Notes under the pieces: model-generated
The model's input: the letters and a program-made list of their open reading frames with translations, nothing else
Told to the model about the DNA's origin: nothing
Database searches by the model: none
Translations under genes and position numbers: made by a program
Source of the DNA: Saururus chinensis
Taxonomy: Eukaryota; Streptophyta; Magnoliopsida; Piperales; Saururaceae
NCBI GenBank assembly: GCA_035235625.1
Contig: CP141140.1
Location: 10,250,685 to 10,314,684 of the forward strand
Reading direction: 5' to 3'
DNA: 64,000 nt
Part shown: one piece after another, positions 47,177 through 59,498 of the stretch
Position numbering within the stretch: the stretch's first letter is position 1
Layout: each line of letters opens with the position of its first letter

Positions 47177-49522
47177 TTATTTAAAATTTCCAGATTTGTC
47201 ATCCTGAAGTTGAGATTTCTCGTTATCTTTCCGAGTCATGACTTCTTGTATCCCTTCTTGGTAACCTTGTATAAAACTTTTGAGAGCATCTCTATAAGCA
47301 GATGCCCTGGTCATATACACTCTTTGTAAAGCAGGCCTCAGTGTCTCCATTCCTCCTCTTGCTGCCACAGCTGTTTGTCACATAAATAAAACAACAAAAT
47401 AAGGAGATGGAAGAAAAAACATAAAAATACATGGTACTTCAAAACCAGGGAAGAAAAATAAGAGACCATAAGACGAGGAACTCATGAATACATTAAATCT
47501 TATTAATTGGAGCTAGGGTCAGCAAAATGATAATCATAATCAAGTAGCGCCTTTTCCCAACAATTAAAGGTCAGCGACATGGATCTTACGCCTATTTTGT
47601 GCAAATTCTATTATGAGAGATAGCATAATCATATCCTTCTTTATTAATTCTATCTAAGTTCTCTTAGGCCTCTCTCTCCCTCTTTTGACATCATTTACGT
47701 AAAACCCTTCCAACCTTCTTACCAGGGCATCCATTAGTCTTCTTTGTATATGCCCATACCAATGCAACTTACGCTCTCTAAGCTTTTCCCCTAACGCTGC
47801 TATCCCTGAGTTCTCACGTATGTACTCATTTCTAATCCTATCTTTCCTGGTTATTCCACGCATCCACCTTAACATCCTCATTCCAGCTACATTTAGTTTA
47901 TCTCTATGACTATTCTTTAGTGCCCAACATTTCGCTCCATAAAATATTGCAAGCCTAATAAAAGTCCTTTAGAACTTACCTTTAAACTTATTTAGGAATC
48001 GCCTATCACAAACTCCTGACGCTGTCCTCCATTTTACCCACCCTGCATTAATCCTATGTTGATATCTCCCTCTTTGTGGATAATGGAGCCCAAATATTGG
48101 AATTACTTACATCTTAGCACTTCTTGCCTATCTATTTCAACTAAAGTTCTACCACTAGTTCTACCATGTACTCCGTCTTCGTCCAACTTATTTTAACACC
48201 TTTTGATTCTAGAGCATCTCTCTACGGTTTTAGCTTAGCATTTAACCGTACTATAGTCTTATCAACTAAAACTACATCATCTACAAAAAGCAAGCACCAA
48301 GGCATCCTATCTTGGATATGTACAGTTAGTTCATCCATAACTGGACAAAAAGATAAGGGCTTAAGGCTTACCCTTGATGTAGACCTACTATGACCAGGAA
48401 CTCCTTAGTTTCTCCCCCAATTGTTCTTACATGTTCACTACCCAATGGTACATATCTTTAATAATATCAATGTAACCTCTTATAACTCCCTTCTTCAAGA
48501 CACTCAAAATGAACTTTTGCTCTACTCTATCATAAGCTTTTTCCAAATCAATAAAGGCCATATAGAGGTTTTGTCTCATATCCTTATACTTCTCAACTAA
48601 TTGTTGTAACAAGAAGATACCCTCAATTGTTGACCTCTTTGGCATGACAAAGTGATTCTCAGTTACTTCCCGCAAACGTCCTTCAACCACTTTCATGAAG
48701 TAAGATCTCATCATAAACCACCAAAATTTTCATCATTAAAATGCCACAATCTTTTTCTTAAGTATGCATTTTAGTAATTGCCCTCCAGCCACTTCAGGCA
48801 CTAGTGATCCTTTCTATCTTAACTTTACATATCCTATTATTAGCAAAACTAATATCTTCCTCATGGCTTGAAATTCTTCCTGACACGCCCAACGCATCAA
48901 AATCAATCGGACAACTAACATGAAACAAAGCTCAAACCACATACTAATCAAACCAGATATCCACCTAAACTCAGTTCTCAACACAAAATCATATAAGTAA
49001 TGAAAGATATCAACTCTAAAGAACACTCATATGAAATTACTCCAAAGAACATTCAAGCTAAATGCCTTTGAAAATAATAACATAATTTGTCTACCAACGA
49101 ATACTCCTCCTAAAGTTAAATGCATACCAAGATCCTCAAGTGTTGATGGTTCCCTATTTTCTGCGGTTGCGTCCACCCCGTTGGAGTTAGCTTCACCCCT
49201 CGGCTTCTTATAATCATTTGGTCTAAGTTCAGGACCAATATCTCGCACCCAGCTGGCCGCATACAGCCGTGATGCCTCCTTCAACACCTATAGTAATGGG
49301 AACACAAAAGCTGTCAAAGGCGGGAAACCGTCAAATCAAAGAAAAGGGCACATGCTTGATAACCAGGAGAAAACATAGGCTTACAGCCCAACGCTCTGGC
49401 CAAGTGAGTTTTCTGTGCTTCTTTATATGTGGTGGGTCAGGCAAGGACGAAGGGAACGCGATTTCCTTGAGGTCATGGCGCACATAATCAGCTACCTTCC
49501 TCCAAACCACCTTCAGCCTCAT
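47177..49522 (-). CDS. Conserved plant protein of unknown function, 163 aa
   Basis: Three exons, 49385-49522, 49128-49287 and 47177-47370, join in phase to 163 residues. The protein opens [20 protein letters not shown], then has [33 protein letters not shown], a variable hydrophilic linker ([17 protein letters not shown]), [17 protein letters not shown] and a helical end ([20 protein letters not shown]) with a polar tail. I recall closely similar uncharacterised proteins in other plants, but not a function. No signal peptide or membrane segment is seen. The ATG follows in-frame upstream stops. A donor-like site after 'gatcactaag' near 49853 suggests a further 5' UTR exon. Intron 2 (47371-49127) contains a LINE fragment. 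The PPR gene follows 180 bp downstream on the same strand. Confidence 0.85.
47640..48730 (-). pseudogene. RTE-like LINE remnant inside intron 2
   Basis: Sense-oriented relative to the host gene. At 48427-48714 the frame reads [19 protein letters not shown] and [13 protein letters not shown], reverse-transcriptase blocks of plant RTE-type LINEs. Around 48265-48290 there is [10 protein letters not shown], the catalytic FVDD box, in a different frame. At 47654-47881 is the C-terminal stretch with [28 protein letters not shown] and [11 protein letters not shown]. Frameshifts between these parts show it is inactive. The 5' end is truncated and the end near 48730 is approximate. Confidence 0.85.
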
Positions 49523-51243
49523 TCTATTCCCCGACTTCTCTTCTCAAAGCAACACTACGTAAGAGGTTTTCCTTTTCCATGAAAGGCAACCAAAACATAT
49601 TTCAATATCTGGGTATTTAACTAATAGCATTTGATTTTCCCCTGACATAGACAACTAATGAAATGGAGAACACCAACAACTACCGAAGATTGTTTTTTCT
49701 ATCAAGCAATTAGATCAGAATCAAAATGAGAAATTTTATTAAAAAAAAGGATAAAAGAAGAAGGTTGCAGAAAGATCAATTTTAAGAGGGTGAAGAAAAC
49801 AAAGTTGATTCACTTATGAGAAAACCATTGAAAGAGGTACCTTAGTGATCGTTGAGGCGCGGCTGCGTGGGGTCATGGATGGAGGTAGAGAGCTGAAGGG
49901 TTTAAGCAAGGGGCTTGCCCGAGAGGGCATGTCACAATAGCTAGGTAGCACGGATATGACCATACGATAAGATATGGACACGGTGATGCGACAATTTCCA
50001 AAAAATTAAGATACGATAGAGGGGATTCGGATATTAAAAAATTATTTTACAGATATTTTTAGGTGTATTTCAAGAGTTCAAAGTGAAAAAATAAAAAGTT
50101 AGAAGAAAACAACTAAACTAAGCAGCTACATGAGGTAGGCAAAAAAATATTTTTACCAGCTTTCATTGCAGCAAGAATGAAAAGCTCTTTAATTAAGTGC
50201 TGTGCAGGTTATAAGAGTTCTGTGCGACTTCCATCAGAAGCTCTCTGCTCAAATAATTCCTTTTCCTGTTTAGTTTGAAAATAAAATGAGAAAAGAAATT
50301 AGTGAGGACGAAATATACACATGCTCTAGAACTATATCACTATTTGCCCAGTGCATGCTACCTAGTCAGAGGTTGACCTCATGAAAAGATCGTCAATTAT
50401 TTCATACACCGGTAGGAGATTGTTCATGATCATAGTTCCATCCCCAACATTGGCTTAAACAATATTCAGGAAGGAGGTACGATTCAGACGCAGAGTTGGC
50501 ACAGCCGCTTGGTCCTCACAGTGAATAGCTGTGGCCTGTAACAGAGCACTCCAATCTCCTCAAAGATTTCTCCTGCACCCATTTCTCATAGAACCTGCAA
50601 GACCAATAAACACCATTTTAGAAGAGAATCACTGGTAATGCACAACAGACATTCAAAGCAATCACCTTTGAAGCACCCATTAAAGCTTATCCAAAAGAAA
50701 ATTTACCTGTTCATTTGCTCCCTTGTGTATGATATCCTGCAAATAGATGGAATTAACAATGCGTTAGTCGTTCTGTGTTTCAGACTGCTGCATTTCAGAT
50801 TCTCGATTTAAAAATGTAGAACAAAATCCTGTATTCCACATGTTTGATTTTAGATTGCAGACCAGAATCCTGGGTTTTCGAATGCAGGATAAAATACATG
50901 ACATATTTGAACCTTCATCTAAATACAAGATATAAAATATTAATCCCCAAATTTTAGTAGGATAAATAAAAATAAATTGATAAATCCATAATAAGATAAT
51001 AAAAATAAATGTTTAATTCATAGTACACATATAAACATAAAAGGCTAATCTATAATACCTAGTTAGATAACTAAAAATAAAAACATCAATCTACAAAATA
51101 TAGTATAATTACAACATCAAACACATACACCCATCGTCATATGTATCACATCACTCCACATTTGGCCAGCTATTTCATCTTGCCACGAATTAGCGGTCCC
51201 ATTTTATTTCACTTGTCCCCTAATCATCCTTTTGATCATAATC
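49523..51243. other. Upstream region of the conserved gene, with a possible exon-like fragment
   Basis: 49523-49920 should hold the promoter and 5' UTR of the 163-aa gene. At about 50519-50740 (minus strand) two short segments bounded by AG and GT dinucleotides could join to read ISYTREQMNRFYEKWVQEKS and then to a TGA. Another frame near 50456-50520 reads LRLNRTSFLNIV, like the N-terminal part of Harbinger transposases. Neither reading is firm. The rest is AT-rich. Confidence 0.35.
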
Positions 51244-51570
51244 TTATTCTGCATCATCAGGAACATTACATGGTGCATCATCTTCTTCGTCTTCATTATT
51301 GACTTCAAACAAATCTTCAAAATTTTCCGTACAAAGAAAATTATGTGATGCACAATATGCAAAAACTATTTTCACTTTGAGTAGTATAAGGAAATGAGGG
51401 TGAATGATCTTTAAAAACTTAAAGTGCGACTTTGAACACCCAAAAATCCGCTCAATGACATTCCTCATGGATGCATGTCAATGATTGAATACTTCACGAG
51501 AATTGTGTAGCCAACTTCTTACTTACGTATTGTACTCATTGAAATGAATAAATAGGAGGTTTGATTATGA
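51244..51570 (-). pseudogene. PIF/Harbinger transposase remnant (DDE_4-type C-terminus)
   Basis: The minus-strand frame reads MRNVIERIFGCSKSHFKFLK and KIVFAYCASHNFLC, then an acidic tail, matching the conserved C-terminal part of plant Harbinger transposases (RNVIER.FG..K..F, CC.LHNF). Just upstream, SREVFNH and HAS are readable around a stop codon, again as in the family. It is truncated and stop-interrupted. Confidence 0.8.
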
Positions 51571-54121
51571 AGGACATTTCCCATTTGTTGCTATTGATTT
51601 AAATTAATGCAATATTTGCTAGGTAGGGTTGCCATTACTTGCACTTCCAACAATATAGAGAGGTGGTATCAGAGCCTCTAGGGGTGGTTCTCATAATCTC
51701 CTGCTGAAATTTCCCCTTTGGTGAGTTTGTAAGATTCAGAACTAATAATGGTAATTACTATTTTATCATAGTTATTTACTGAAGGGAGCCAAACTATTGT
51801 GCAACAATAATATACAAGGAAAATGCAGTCTTATTTTGCCCACATAAACACAGGCTCCATGTTCTAATTTATAAGAGCTCATATATGTTACTAAATTTGA
51901 TATGCATGTCTTAAGGTTCATTTCCTCCTGTAATAATTGTCTTCTACTTGTTACTTTCCCCACCTTTCTGGCATTAAAATAGATTTTCATGATAAAACTA
52001 CTGTTAATGAAATTGCACATGACTTATAATAGCAAAAATGACCTGATAAGACTCAACGTGTATACAAATGCTTTTGTCCCCGTCTATTCATATGCGCATT
52101 GCCCCACAAAGCACCAACTGTTGTTTGATCAAAGTTGATTAGACACATGATTCTCCAAGTTCAGTTACCATCATATGTATTCTTCTATAAATGTCTGAAG
52201 TCAGCTGAATGTAGGTACAAGCTAGACTGAGTTTAAGATGACGAAGTGAAGCATGCATAATAAATATGTAGCTGCCATTCAGGCATTTTATGCTCTGGCA
52301 ACAGCCCTAACTGATGAAAGCACGTGATTCTCCTTTAATGATTCAAATACCCGTACCTGCAACTATTTTGATGACATTTTCAACCTGCGTGCTTTATCAA
52401 AACTATTGCAAGTATATTGTACATCTACACATTCTTCTCACCTATGACAACTAAAGTAGCAGTAAAACAAAGTGATCCTGGTTTCAAAGTTAAATAGGTG
52501 CATGCTTATATACCAAGACACAATATGTTCAATATTTTGAAACAAGTGAATCAATAATGTTATTTTGTAAGGAAAATAAAAATCACGAGTACAGAAAATA
52601 AAATAAAACATCTGATGATAATGAGGTTAAATTATTGCGTAATGATAACATTTTCTGTCATATTCTGTCATCAAGTAATTCACTATAGACTTGCAATAAG
52701 ATAGGTTGGCAATTACCATACTAATGAAACTTCCATCGAATTCATAGATTATACAAATACATGAGAAGGATAACTCACTCGTTTGTGGTAGAATGATCCT
52801 ATTACTGACATTTCTTCCAAGAAAAATATTTTTACTGGCAACAATCACAAATGATTATAATGTGTATGAAAAGTACCTGTTGAAATGAAAAAGATGAAGC
52901 ACGACAAACATCTGAAAACTTGAGGTTCTTGAGGTAAATCAGGATTGGGGGGATATACGGGTTAGAATGGATATTTGGTCCTACAATTTGGCATTTTTGA
53001 CGTTGACTTTTACCTTGAAGAGCTTCCCCTACTCGTTTTCTTTTACATTTTTGCGAGCTGCAGAAAGGGAGACGCATGGGGAGAATGGTCACAGGGCTCT
53101 GGGGTTTTTGTTGGGTGTGAGGAGGTGTGGGGTGATACCAAATGTGTTGGTGAACACGGAGGTGGCAATTGGTGTTGCAAGATGCAGAAAGGGAGAAGCA
53201 GGGAGAGGATATGGTTTTGCAAGGTGCAAAAAGGGAGAAGGAGGGGGAGCATGGAAGCCGGTGGAATTTATCAAGGGCAGTGCGCAACAAAGCTGGAGAA
53301 TTTGGAGATTTGGATGGGAGAAGATGATGACGAGATAATAGGCAGTGAGAAATGTCATACCTATGTCCTTCGAGTAGCAAGCGGAGATCAGTGGAGGACA
53401 ATCCAAGCGACAAACCGGTGGCACATGCCTGCAGCAGTGGGGAAAATGGATTGCAGAGGGCGGTAGGTTGACAAGATGAAGAAAAAATAAAGAAGAAGCA
53501 GAAGGGTGAGAGAGATGGGAAGATGAAGGAAAGGGCTTACATGAGAGGAAGAGATGCTGGAAATGGAAGATGAGATCGCCACTGAAGGGGATGAAGCGGC
53601 TGTCGACTATCGTTATGTTCTGAGCCAGAAGATGGTATAAGAGAGGAAGGGCCCGATGCCTGTGTATTTTCAATTCGCAGGTGATGGGTTTGTAATTGCA
53701 AATGCACGGGTCTAACATAATACGTGTTGTAAGCGTGCATTTGAGATGCATGGGGTTTAAAAACGAGGGTACATTAACCAACACAACATTTTGAAATGTA
53801 TGTGCAAAATCTCGAACGACTAATGTTATATTTTGAAATATGCGTATAAAATCTTCAACACACAACATTTTGAAATCGGTGAATTGTAAATTGTAATACA
53901 AAGTACAGGATGACTAACGCCATGTAAATGAACCATCAAAGAAAGGAGCAGCGAATCATTTAGAGCTTTTATGACCTGGGTTTGGATGCTTACCACTGCG
54001 CCAGACACAAGTACGTAGAAATCAGTGAGAGCTTCGTTCTGCAAGATCAAATGACTTCACTATGAAAAATATTTTGGAAATCATCAACAAGGTGTCATTT
54101 GCCGAGGGGAGGAGAGAGAAA
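51571..54121. other. Non-coding region with long but unsupported frames
   Basis: The first half is AT-rich. Around 53050-53250 a 'tgcagaaagggaga' type phrase occurs three times (about 53059, 53187 and 53225). Around 53775-53875 an 'acaacattttgaaat' phrase recurs. A 270-codon minus frame (53089-53901) and a 163-codon plus frame (52975-53466) overlap each other and have no recognisable domain. No splice-supported gene could be built. Confidence 0.45.
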
Positions 54122-54200
54122 GATGGTCACCGGGAGATGGCCGGAGAGATGGTCGCTGGGAGATGGCCGGAGACATGGTCGCCGGGAGATTGTTCGCCTG
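54122..54200. repeat. 26-bp minisatellite, nearly three copies
   Basis: The unit GATGGTCRCYGGGAGATGGC followed by CGGAGA recurs at 54122, 54148 and partly at 54174. A few substitutions separate the copies. It lies in a short GC-richer patch without other features. Confidence 0.75.
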
Positions 54201-55119
54201 AGGATGGCCACTCTTATTCGTCACGGCTGGGGAAATTAACCTTTCTGGTTTGTGGAATAGGGAAAGAGATGGCCCAAACGGGTCTGTCTTAGGGCACCAA
54301 TGAAAAACGTATGAACAACGTATCTTAACTGTATCCAAGCGTATTAGGTATATTTTAAAAAAAATTATTTTTTATTTAAGGTCAGTTTGTTCCTTTTAAA
54401 TCTAAATTGAAAAGCTATATGAAATATCTGAAAGACTAAAATCTGAATTTCATTCTGAATCTCAAACTAATATTAAGGCAAGTTTTTATGTTAAGGCCCT
54501 ATTTACTCTATAAACCCATCCCAAACCTTATTATAAATATTTTAATCTTTATTTTAATTAGGTATTTTTTTTTAAATCTAAAGCTGACTAATCACTCTTT
54601 ATTAATATTCAATAATCTCAAGTTATCTTTATATTATTAATATATCAATATCAAAAATATGTATAAGAGTAAATAAATATAAATAATATAGGTTCACACA
54701 AGTCTTAAGAGACAATACTAACTAGACTCAAGTGCATTAGTAATAAAAGAAGGCCAAAGCATTCGTTTGCAATGCTAGGGCTAGACAAATCCAAGCCCAG
54801 GAATATAATTAACTTCTACGCATCATGCAAATTATATATATACTATTATAGTAGTTTGATGTAAGGTGTTGCATACACATTTATTATGCTACTTTTAAAC
54901 TATGGTCACGAGGGTTCTTCTTATTGCTTTTCATGACAATGTGACCTATAAAGGTTTTCATGTCACCTACTTGTCATACCCCTTTCATTTGAAGGTATTT
55001 ACTATCATTATAATGTGACCTCACTCTCCTCCGATTAGGGCATCAATTTATGTGAAAACGGGGTAGATTATCCATAAGGGCATTTAAGGTAATCTCCCAC
55101 ATGGGGTACAATCATCTTC
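54201..55119. other. AT-rich spacer
   Basis: AT-rich sequence, no coding potential recognised. It may include the far end of the LTR-like block that follows. Confidence 0.4.
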
Positions 55120-56233
55120 TTTAATCATTTTGATAATCTTACTCTCCTTCATTTGTTTTCGAGTTATTTTCTTCTCAAGATGCTCTACGTTCGAATTGGT
55201 TCATAATTTTGTTCTTGTAAATATTGTGAACCACTAATAGGGGTACTTATGTAATTTTGTTCAGGGCTTTCTTGAACTCTAATGGGTATATAATTGAGCT
55301 CAAGGGCACTCCTTTATGTCATAGACTCGGGTTAGTTTTCCTTGTATTTCACAAGGTCATGAACCAACCTTAGTTCACTTAACGATTCATTTTTAACCCT
55401 AAGGGCAAAATAGTCAATTACCTAGATAATAAGATTTTTAACTACCATGTGCATTGGTCTATATTAAGGGTACAAATTAACCTTTCATTGAGATTTTTCT
55501 AATTTTTAACCCCCCTCATAGGCCCCTAAACCGGAGTATGAGTCAGGTAATTAAATAATATACTACAATTTAACTACTAGGGTGAAATACTCATTTCAAC
55601 AACACACTGAATCATACATGGTTCAACTTTTTTTTAAAGGGTGGGTTGGACCGGGCCCTGATCAAAATGGGTTGGGTTACCCAACCTGGACCTGGGCCCT
55701 ACAATGTGGGTCGTATTCCCTACAACCGGCCAAAAGCCTCATGGCCTCTAATTGCCATAGTTGGGTGAGGGTCGGGCTTGACAAGATCGTCACATGGAGG
55801 CAATTTTGATGGCCCTAGCCCTTCCACCATCCAATAGCTGGTTGGGGCTAAAAGTCCCACCATTTTTTTCTGCTTCCACTATGTAATTGACGCCAAAGCG
55901 CTTGGTGGGGATTACTTCCAGTGGACGCTGGGTGTGAAGGCAGAGTCCAATGTGCCACTACGACATCTCCTAAAAACCCCCTCTCTGCTTCTTCTCTACT
56001 CTCTCCATCTCTATCTCTATGTAATCAATGTTGGTGAGACCTCCACCTGATGGAGGAGCATTTTAGGGATCGTTTGGCCCTTTTTCTAGCGTTTCTTGAT
56101 CCAGGTGATGGCTGGTTTAGAATTAGGTTCACGATAGTTATTTTAGCCTAGTGAGCCCCTAACAAAGGGCAAGACCCCTAATTATCCCCTAACGAAGGGC
56201 ACCTATCAAGGCTACACATGCCAAGATATAAAG
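55120..56233 (-). repeat. LTR-like block related to 1-1635, interrupted by a hAT-like insertion
   Basis: The 55380-55600 part is a diverged relative of 290-480: the 'accctaagggcaaaa' phrase, 'gtcaattacct', 'gagatttttctaatttttaa' and 'cccctaaaccgga' occur in the same order. A GC-rich segment near 55640-55760 sits where the first copy has its GC-rich segment. The block is cut at 56233 by the hAT-like element and seems to continue after 57502. Ends were not found. Confidence 0.5.
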
Positions 56234-57494
56234 CAATGTTTTAAAACTCGGCCCGGACCCCAACCCGGATTAGTGGCCGGGCTGGGTCGACCCGGTTGAA
56301 TCGTGGGTCGACCCGGGTGATGACATCATCATAATTTATTTATTTTTGCAAGTGTTCTAACCTCCATTATTATCATTTATAAGTTTATACACTATGAACG
56401 TCCAATGGTTTATGAATCATTCAAAACTTACGTTTTCCTTAATTGACTGATCATGATCCCCCACACCCCATGCCCCATGTTATTTGTTACTTACTATCCA
56501 AATCAATACAACAAACTGCGCCCAACTCCCAAGGAACCAAAAGCCCTAAAACAATCTAAGACATAAGTAAATTAATCAATTGAAAGTAGTCTCCTTGCTG
56601 GTGGAGTGGTCGCCGTACTTGAGTCCTCTGCTCAGATTCTCCGAAACCTCAGAGTGCTGGCGGAGGCGACTGGGGGAGATTGAGGAAGGGAGAGGGTATT
56701 TTAAGAGGGAATCAGTCAATCATCACAAAAAGTGTCATACCTAAGCACTAGAACGAACATGTAAAAGTGTCATATCTGGCGTTACCAGCTACTCCAGATG
56801 ACAAAAAACAGAAAAAAACGAAGCAGAGGCTCAGTTCAGAAATCAGGGACTTCAGTTCAGAACTTCGAATCCAAGCAACAAATTTCGGCAGAAGAAGAAG
56901 CGGAAAATGAAATACCTGCTTTTCGGCAGTAGAGACGCTAGGAAAGAAAACGCTGGGAAAGAAGCAGAGACGATGCTCCTTCCGGAAAAGAAAACGCCGA
57001 CGGCCGGAGATCGAAGTTAGGGTTTTGGCTCCGGACCCTTCTCGGAAACTTCTGTCGGGGAAGGAGCCAACGTTGTGGAAGCCGGAGACAGATTATAGCC
57101 GGAGAGGAAGCCGCTGCCCAAATCGCCCAAATTTCCCCACCGGCCGCGACTGTGAGATTCAATCGGTGCCGGAGAAGATGAGATCACCTGTATCAATGGC
57201 GGCGGTGCCCCAACTTTCCGCCGGCCGCCGAGCTCCAGATCGCCACTGTGCACAAATCAAAATGGAACTATGGAAGATGAACAGTGCCCGAGCCCGACGC
57301 TTTGACTCGACGAAATTTTTTAAAAAAAAAACGGACCGGACCGGAATGCCGGGTTTGCGATTTAACCGGCCGGGTCACGCTGACCCGGCCGGGTTAACCC
57401 AACCCGGATTTTCACTCAAACCGGCCCGTTTTTTATACCGGGTCCGGTTAAACCCGGTCGGACCGGCCGGTCCGGTCCGGTTTTTAAAACACTG
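56234..57494. mobile_element. Non-autonomous hAT-superfamily transposon, 1261 bp
   Basis: Ends are CAATGTTTTAAAA and, inverted, CAGTGTTTTAAAA, the short CA...TG type of terminal repeat of hAT elements. They are flanked by an 8-bp target duplication, atataaag (56226-56233) and gtataaag (57495-57502), with one mismatch. Sub-terminal regions are packed with 'gacccggc' and 'ggaccggaccgg' repeats. The inside is plant-like GC-rich sequence (56880-57290) without a transposase. A 161-codon frame at 57025-57510 runs through the right terminal repeat and is not a convincing gene; the captured sequence could derive from a host gene's first exon. Confidence 0.8.
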
Positions 57495-57502
57495 GTATAA
57501 AG

Positions 57503-58837
57503 TATCATAGGAAGACTCTCTACTATCTTAATCCCGACACCCTATGAGCATGGGTGGCTTTTCTCTCCACAAGCATGAGGTGTTTTGCGATGATCCGTGG
57601 AGAAGTAAGAGGTTGTTGTTTTGTACATGCATCAAAGTCCATAGGATGAGAAGTAGGTGTCTGAGATACTTATAGCAAGACATGAAAGCTTGCAAATACT
57701 ATTATCATCTTCGATATGTAGGAATAAGCACTAGGGGTGGTTTTGGATGAGAGGTACACCTTGTTTCTATGAAAGTAATATTTATATTATGTGCATTGAA
57801 ACTTCCACGTGTTACTTAATGCCTAATAGTATAAATTCTCCTACTCGATGTTTCAAAATATTCACCACTCCCTAGACCATGCAAGACTTGTTGAAGCTTA
57901 ATGTGCCGATAGAAGTGCCTATTTGGGAGTTTTAAATATGATTTCAAGGATTTCAAACTGCACTAAAAACCTAGTAAGAACTTTTATTATTTTTCAGCTT
58001 GTGTGCTTGTACACGGATGATATATTACTAGAAAATTACTATTTTATACCATGCTTATGGTGAGTAGCTCCAGTTGCAGGCCTAGGTAAACTAGTTCTAC
58101 ACTGATGCAACGGAGCATGTCATTGTCAGTACTGTTATCTCTATCCTTTTACCGATGCCTTCGCCGAAATGTCAGTGGTCATGCCAATCATTTGGAAGAA
58201 ACAACATAGACTATTCTTGGTTCCGAGATTAACTCAAAAACATGTTATAGCACAATTATTTTTACACACACCCTTCCCAAAATAATTAATAATAATTAAT
58301 AGTAAAAAGTGGGATAAACATGATCTAATACATATTTATTACAAAAATATTAAAAATCTTACTCTATATGCTTTCGTACTAAGAAATAAACATGAATCAT
58401 CATGCACATTAACTTCAAAACCAAATCAAGGTAACAAAGTTAGCAACCAATATAGAATCATGAATTCACAGTTATTTGAGAAACCCATGATTCCTAAGAT
58501 CATACATTTTCTAAATTTTAAAACCATAGAAGGTTAAAGATTAGCAAACCTATTTAATGACATAATTTTTTTCTCACATGCAATGCCGACCAATCCTCAC
58601 AAAATATACTCTCTCCATTCATTCTTCTTGATTTGGGGAGCCCTTGATCTTCTTCCTCTTAATTTAAAGAAATTTTCTAGAAAAAATCGAGTCTGAGGGC
58701 CTAAAAAGTCACTTATAATGGAAAAATTATAAAATTCTCGTGTGAAACCGTCAAACTTGTTGGTTTTTTTAGGAAAACCATAAAATTGCCCATAACTAGG
58801 GATGCACCATATCAGGTTCAGGTTTTACTTATAAGCG
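57503..58837. other. Continuation of retroelement-like sequence
   Basis: Non-coding, following the hAT-like insertion and its target duplication. Probably the other part of the interrupted block. Nothing else was recognised. Confidence 0.35.
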
Positions 58838-59498
58838 TCGTAAGTATTATAACTATTTGCGGCACTCCTAAATAAGTGTCACAAATAGGCTAATTTTTTT
58901 AAAATATTCAGTTTTGTCTCTCTCATCCCTCTCTATTCTCTCTCCCCTCTCTCTTCACTCTCTCTCTCACTCCTTTCTATCTCCTCTCTCGCAATCTCCC
59001 TCTCTCACTCCTCCTCTCTCTTCACCCCCTCTCTCTCCTCCTCCTCCTCCTCTCTCTCTCTCTCTCTCAGGCGCGTCAATGTGAACCTCGGCTTTGAGGA
59101 GGAGAAGGGAGAGAGTAGGGGAATTTAATTTAATTTTTTGAGAATTTTTTTTATATATTATATTTTAAAAAAATAATATAAAATATATTAGCGACACATA
59201 GGAAAATGCATCGCTAATAAATTAGGTAATAGTGATGCATAATATAACGCGTCGCTAATACCTAGGGCATTAGTCTTAAAATTTTTAATTTTTTTTATAA
59301 TCTTTATTAAAAAGCGTTGTAAATAGTCTTAATTTTTTTTATAAAAAAAAACGTCATAAGTAGTCTCAATGTTTAAAAAAAAAACATATGTTATTTGTGA
59401 TGCTTTTTAAAAAAGCGTCGCAAATAGTTTTAATTTTTTATTTTAAAAAAACTTATTTTATTAGCAACGCTTTTTATTTCATCACTAATAACAGTGTT
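58838..59498. mobile_element. CACTA-like non-autonomous element (sub-terminal repeat region)
   Basis: Contains many copies in both orientations of a GCGTCGCTAATA / GCGTCGCAAATAG type motif (for example near 58847, 59250, 59315 and 59415), around a CT-rich core (58910-59070). Dense sub-terminal repeats of this GCGACGC type are characteristic of plant CACTA elements and their derivatives. CACTA ends and a 3-bp target duplication were not identified. Confidence 0.45.

Noticed and set aside
53089..53901. 270-codon minus-strand frame and the overlapping 163-codon plus-strand frame at 52975-53466
   Set aside because: No recognisable domain, unusual His/Pro/Leu composition, overlapping alternatives on both strands, and local repeats. 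Kept as unsupported.
57025..57510. 161-codon frame
   Set aside because: It runs through the right terminal repeat and target duplication of the hAT-like element, so it is not an independent gene. Only a captured fragment is possible.
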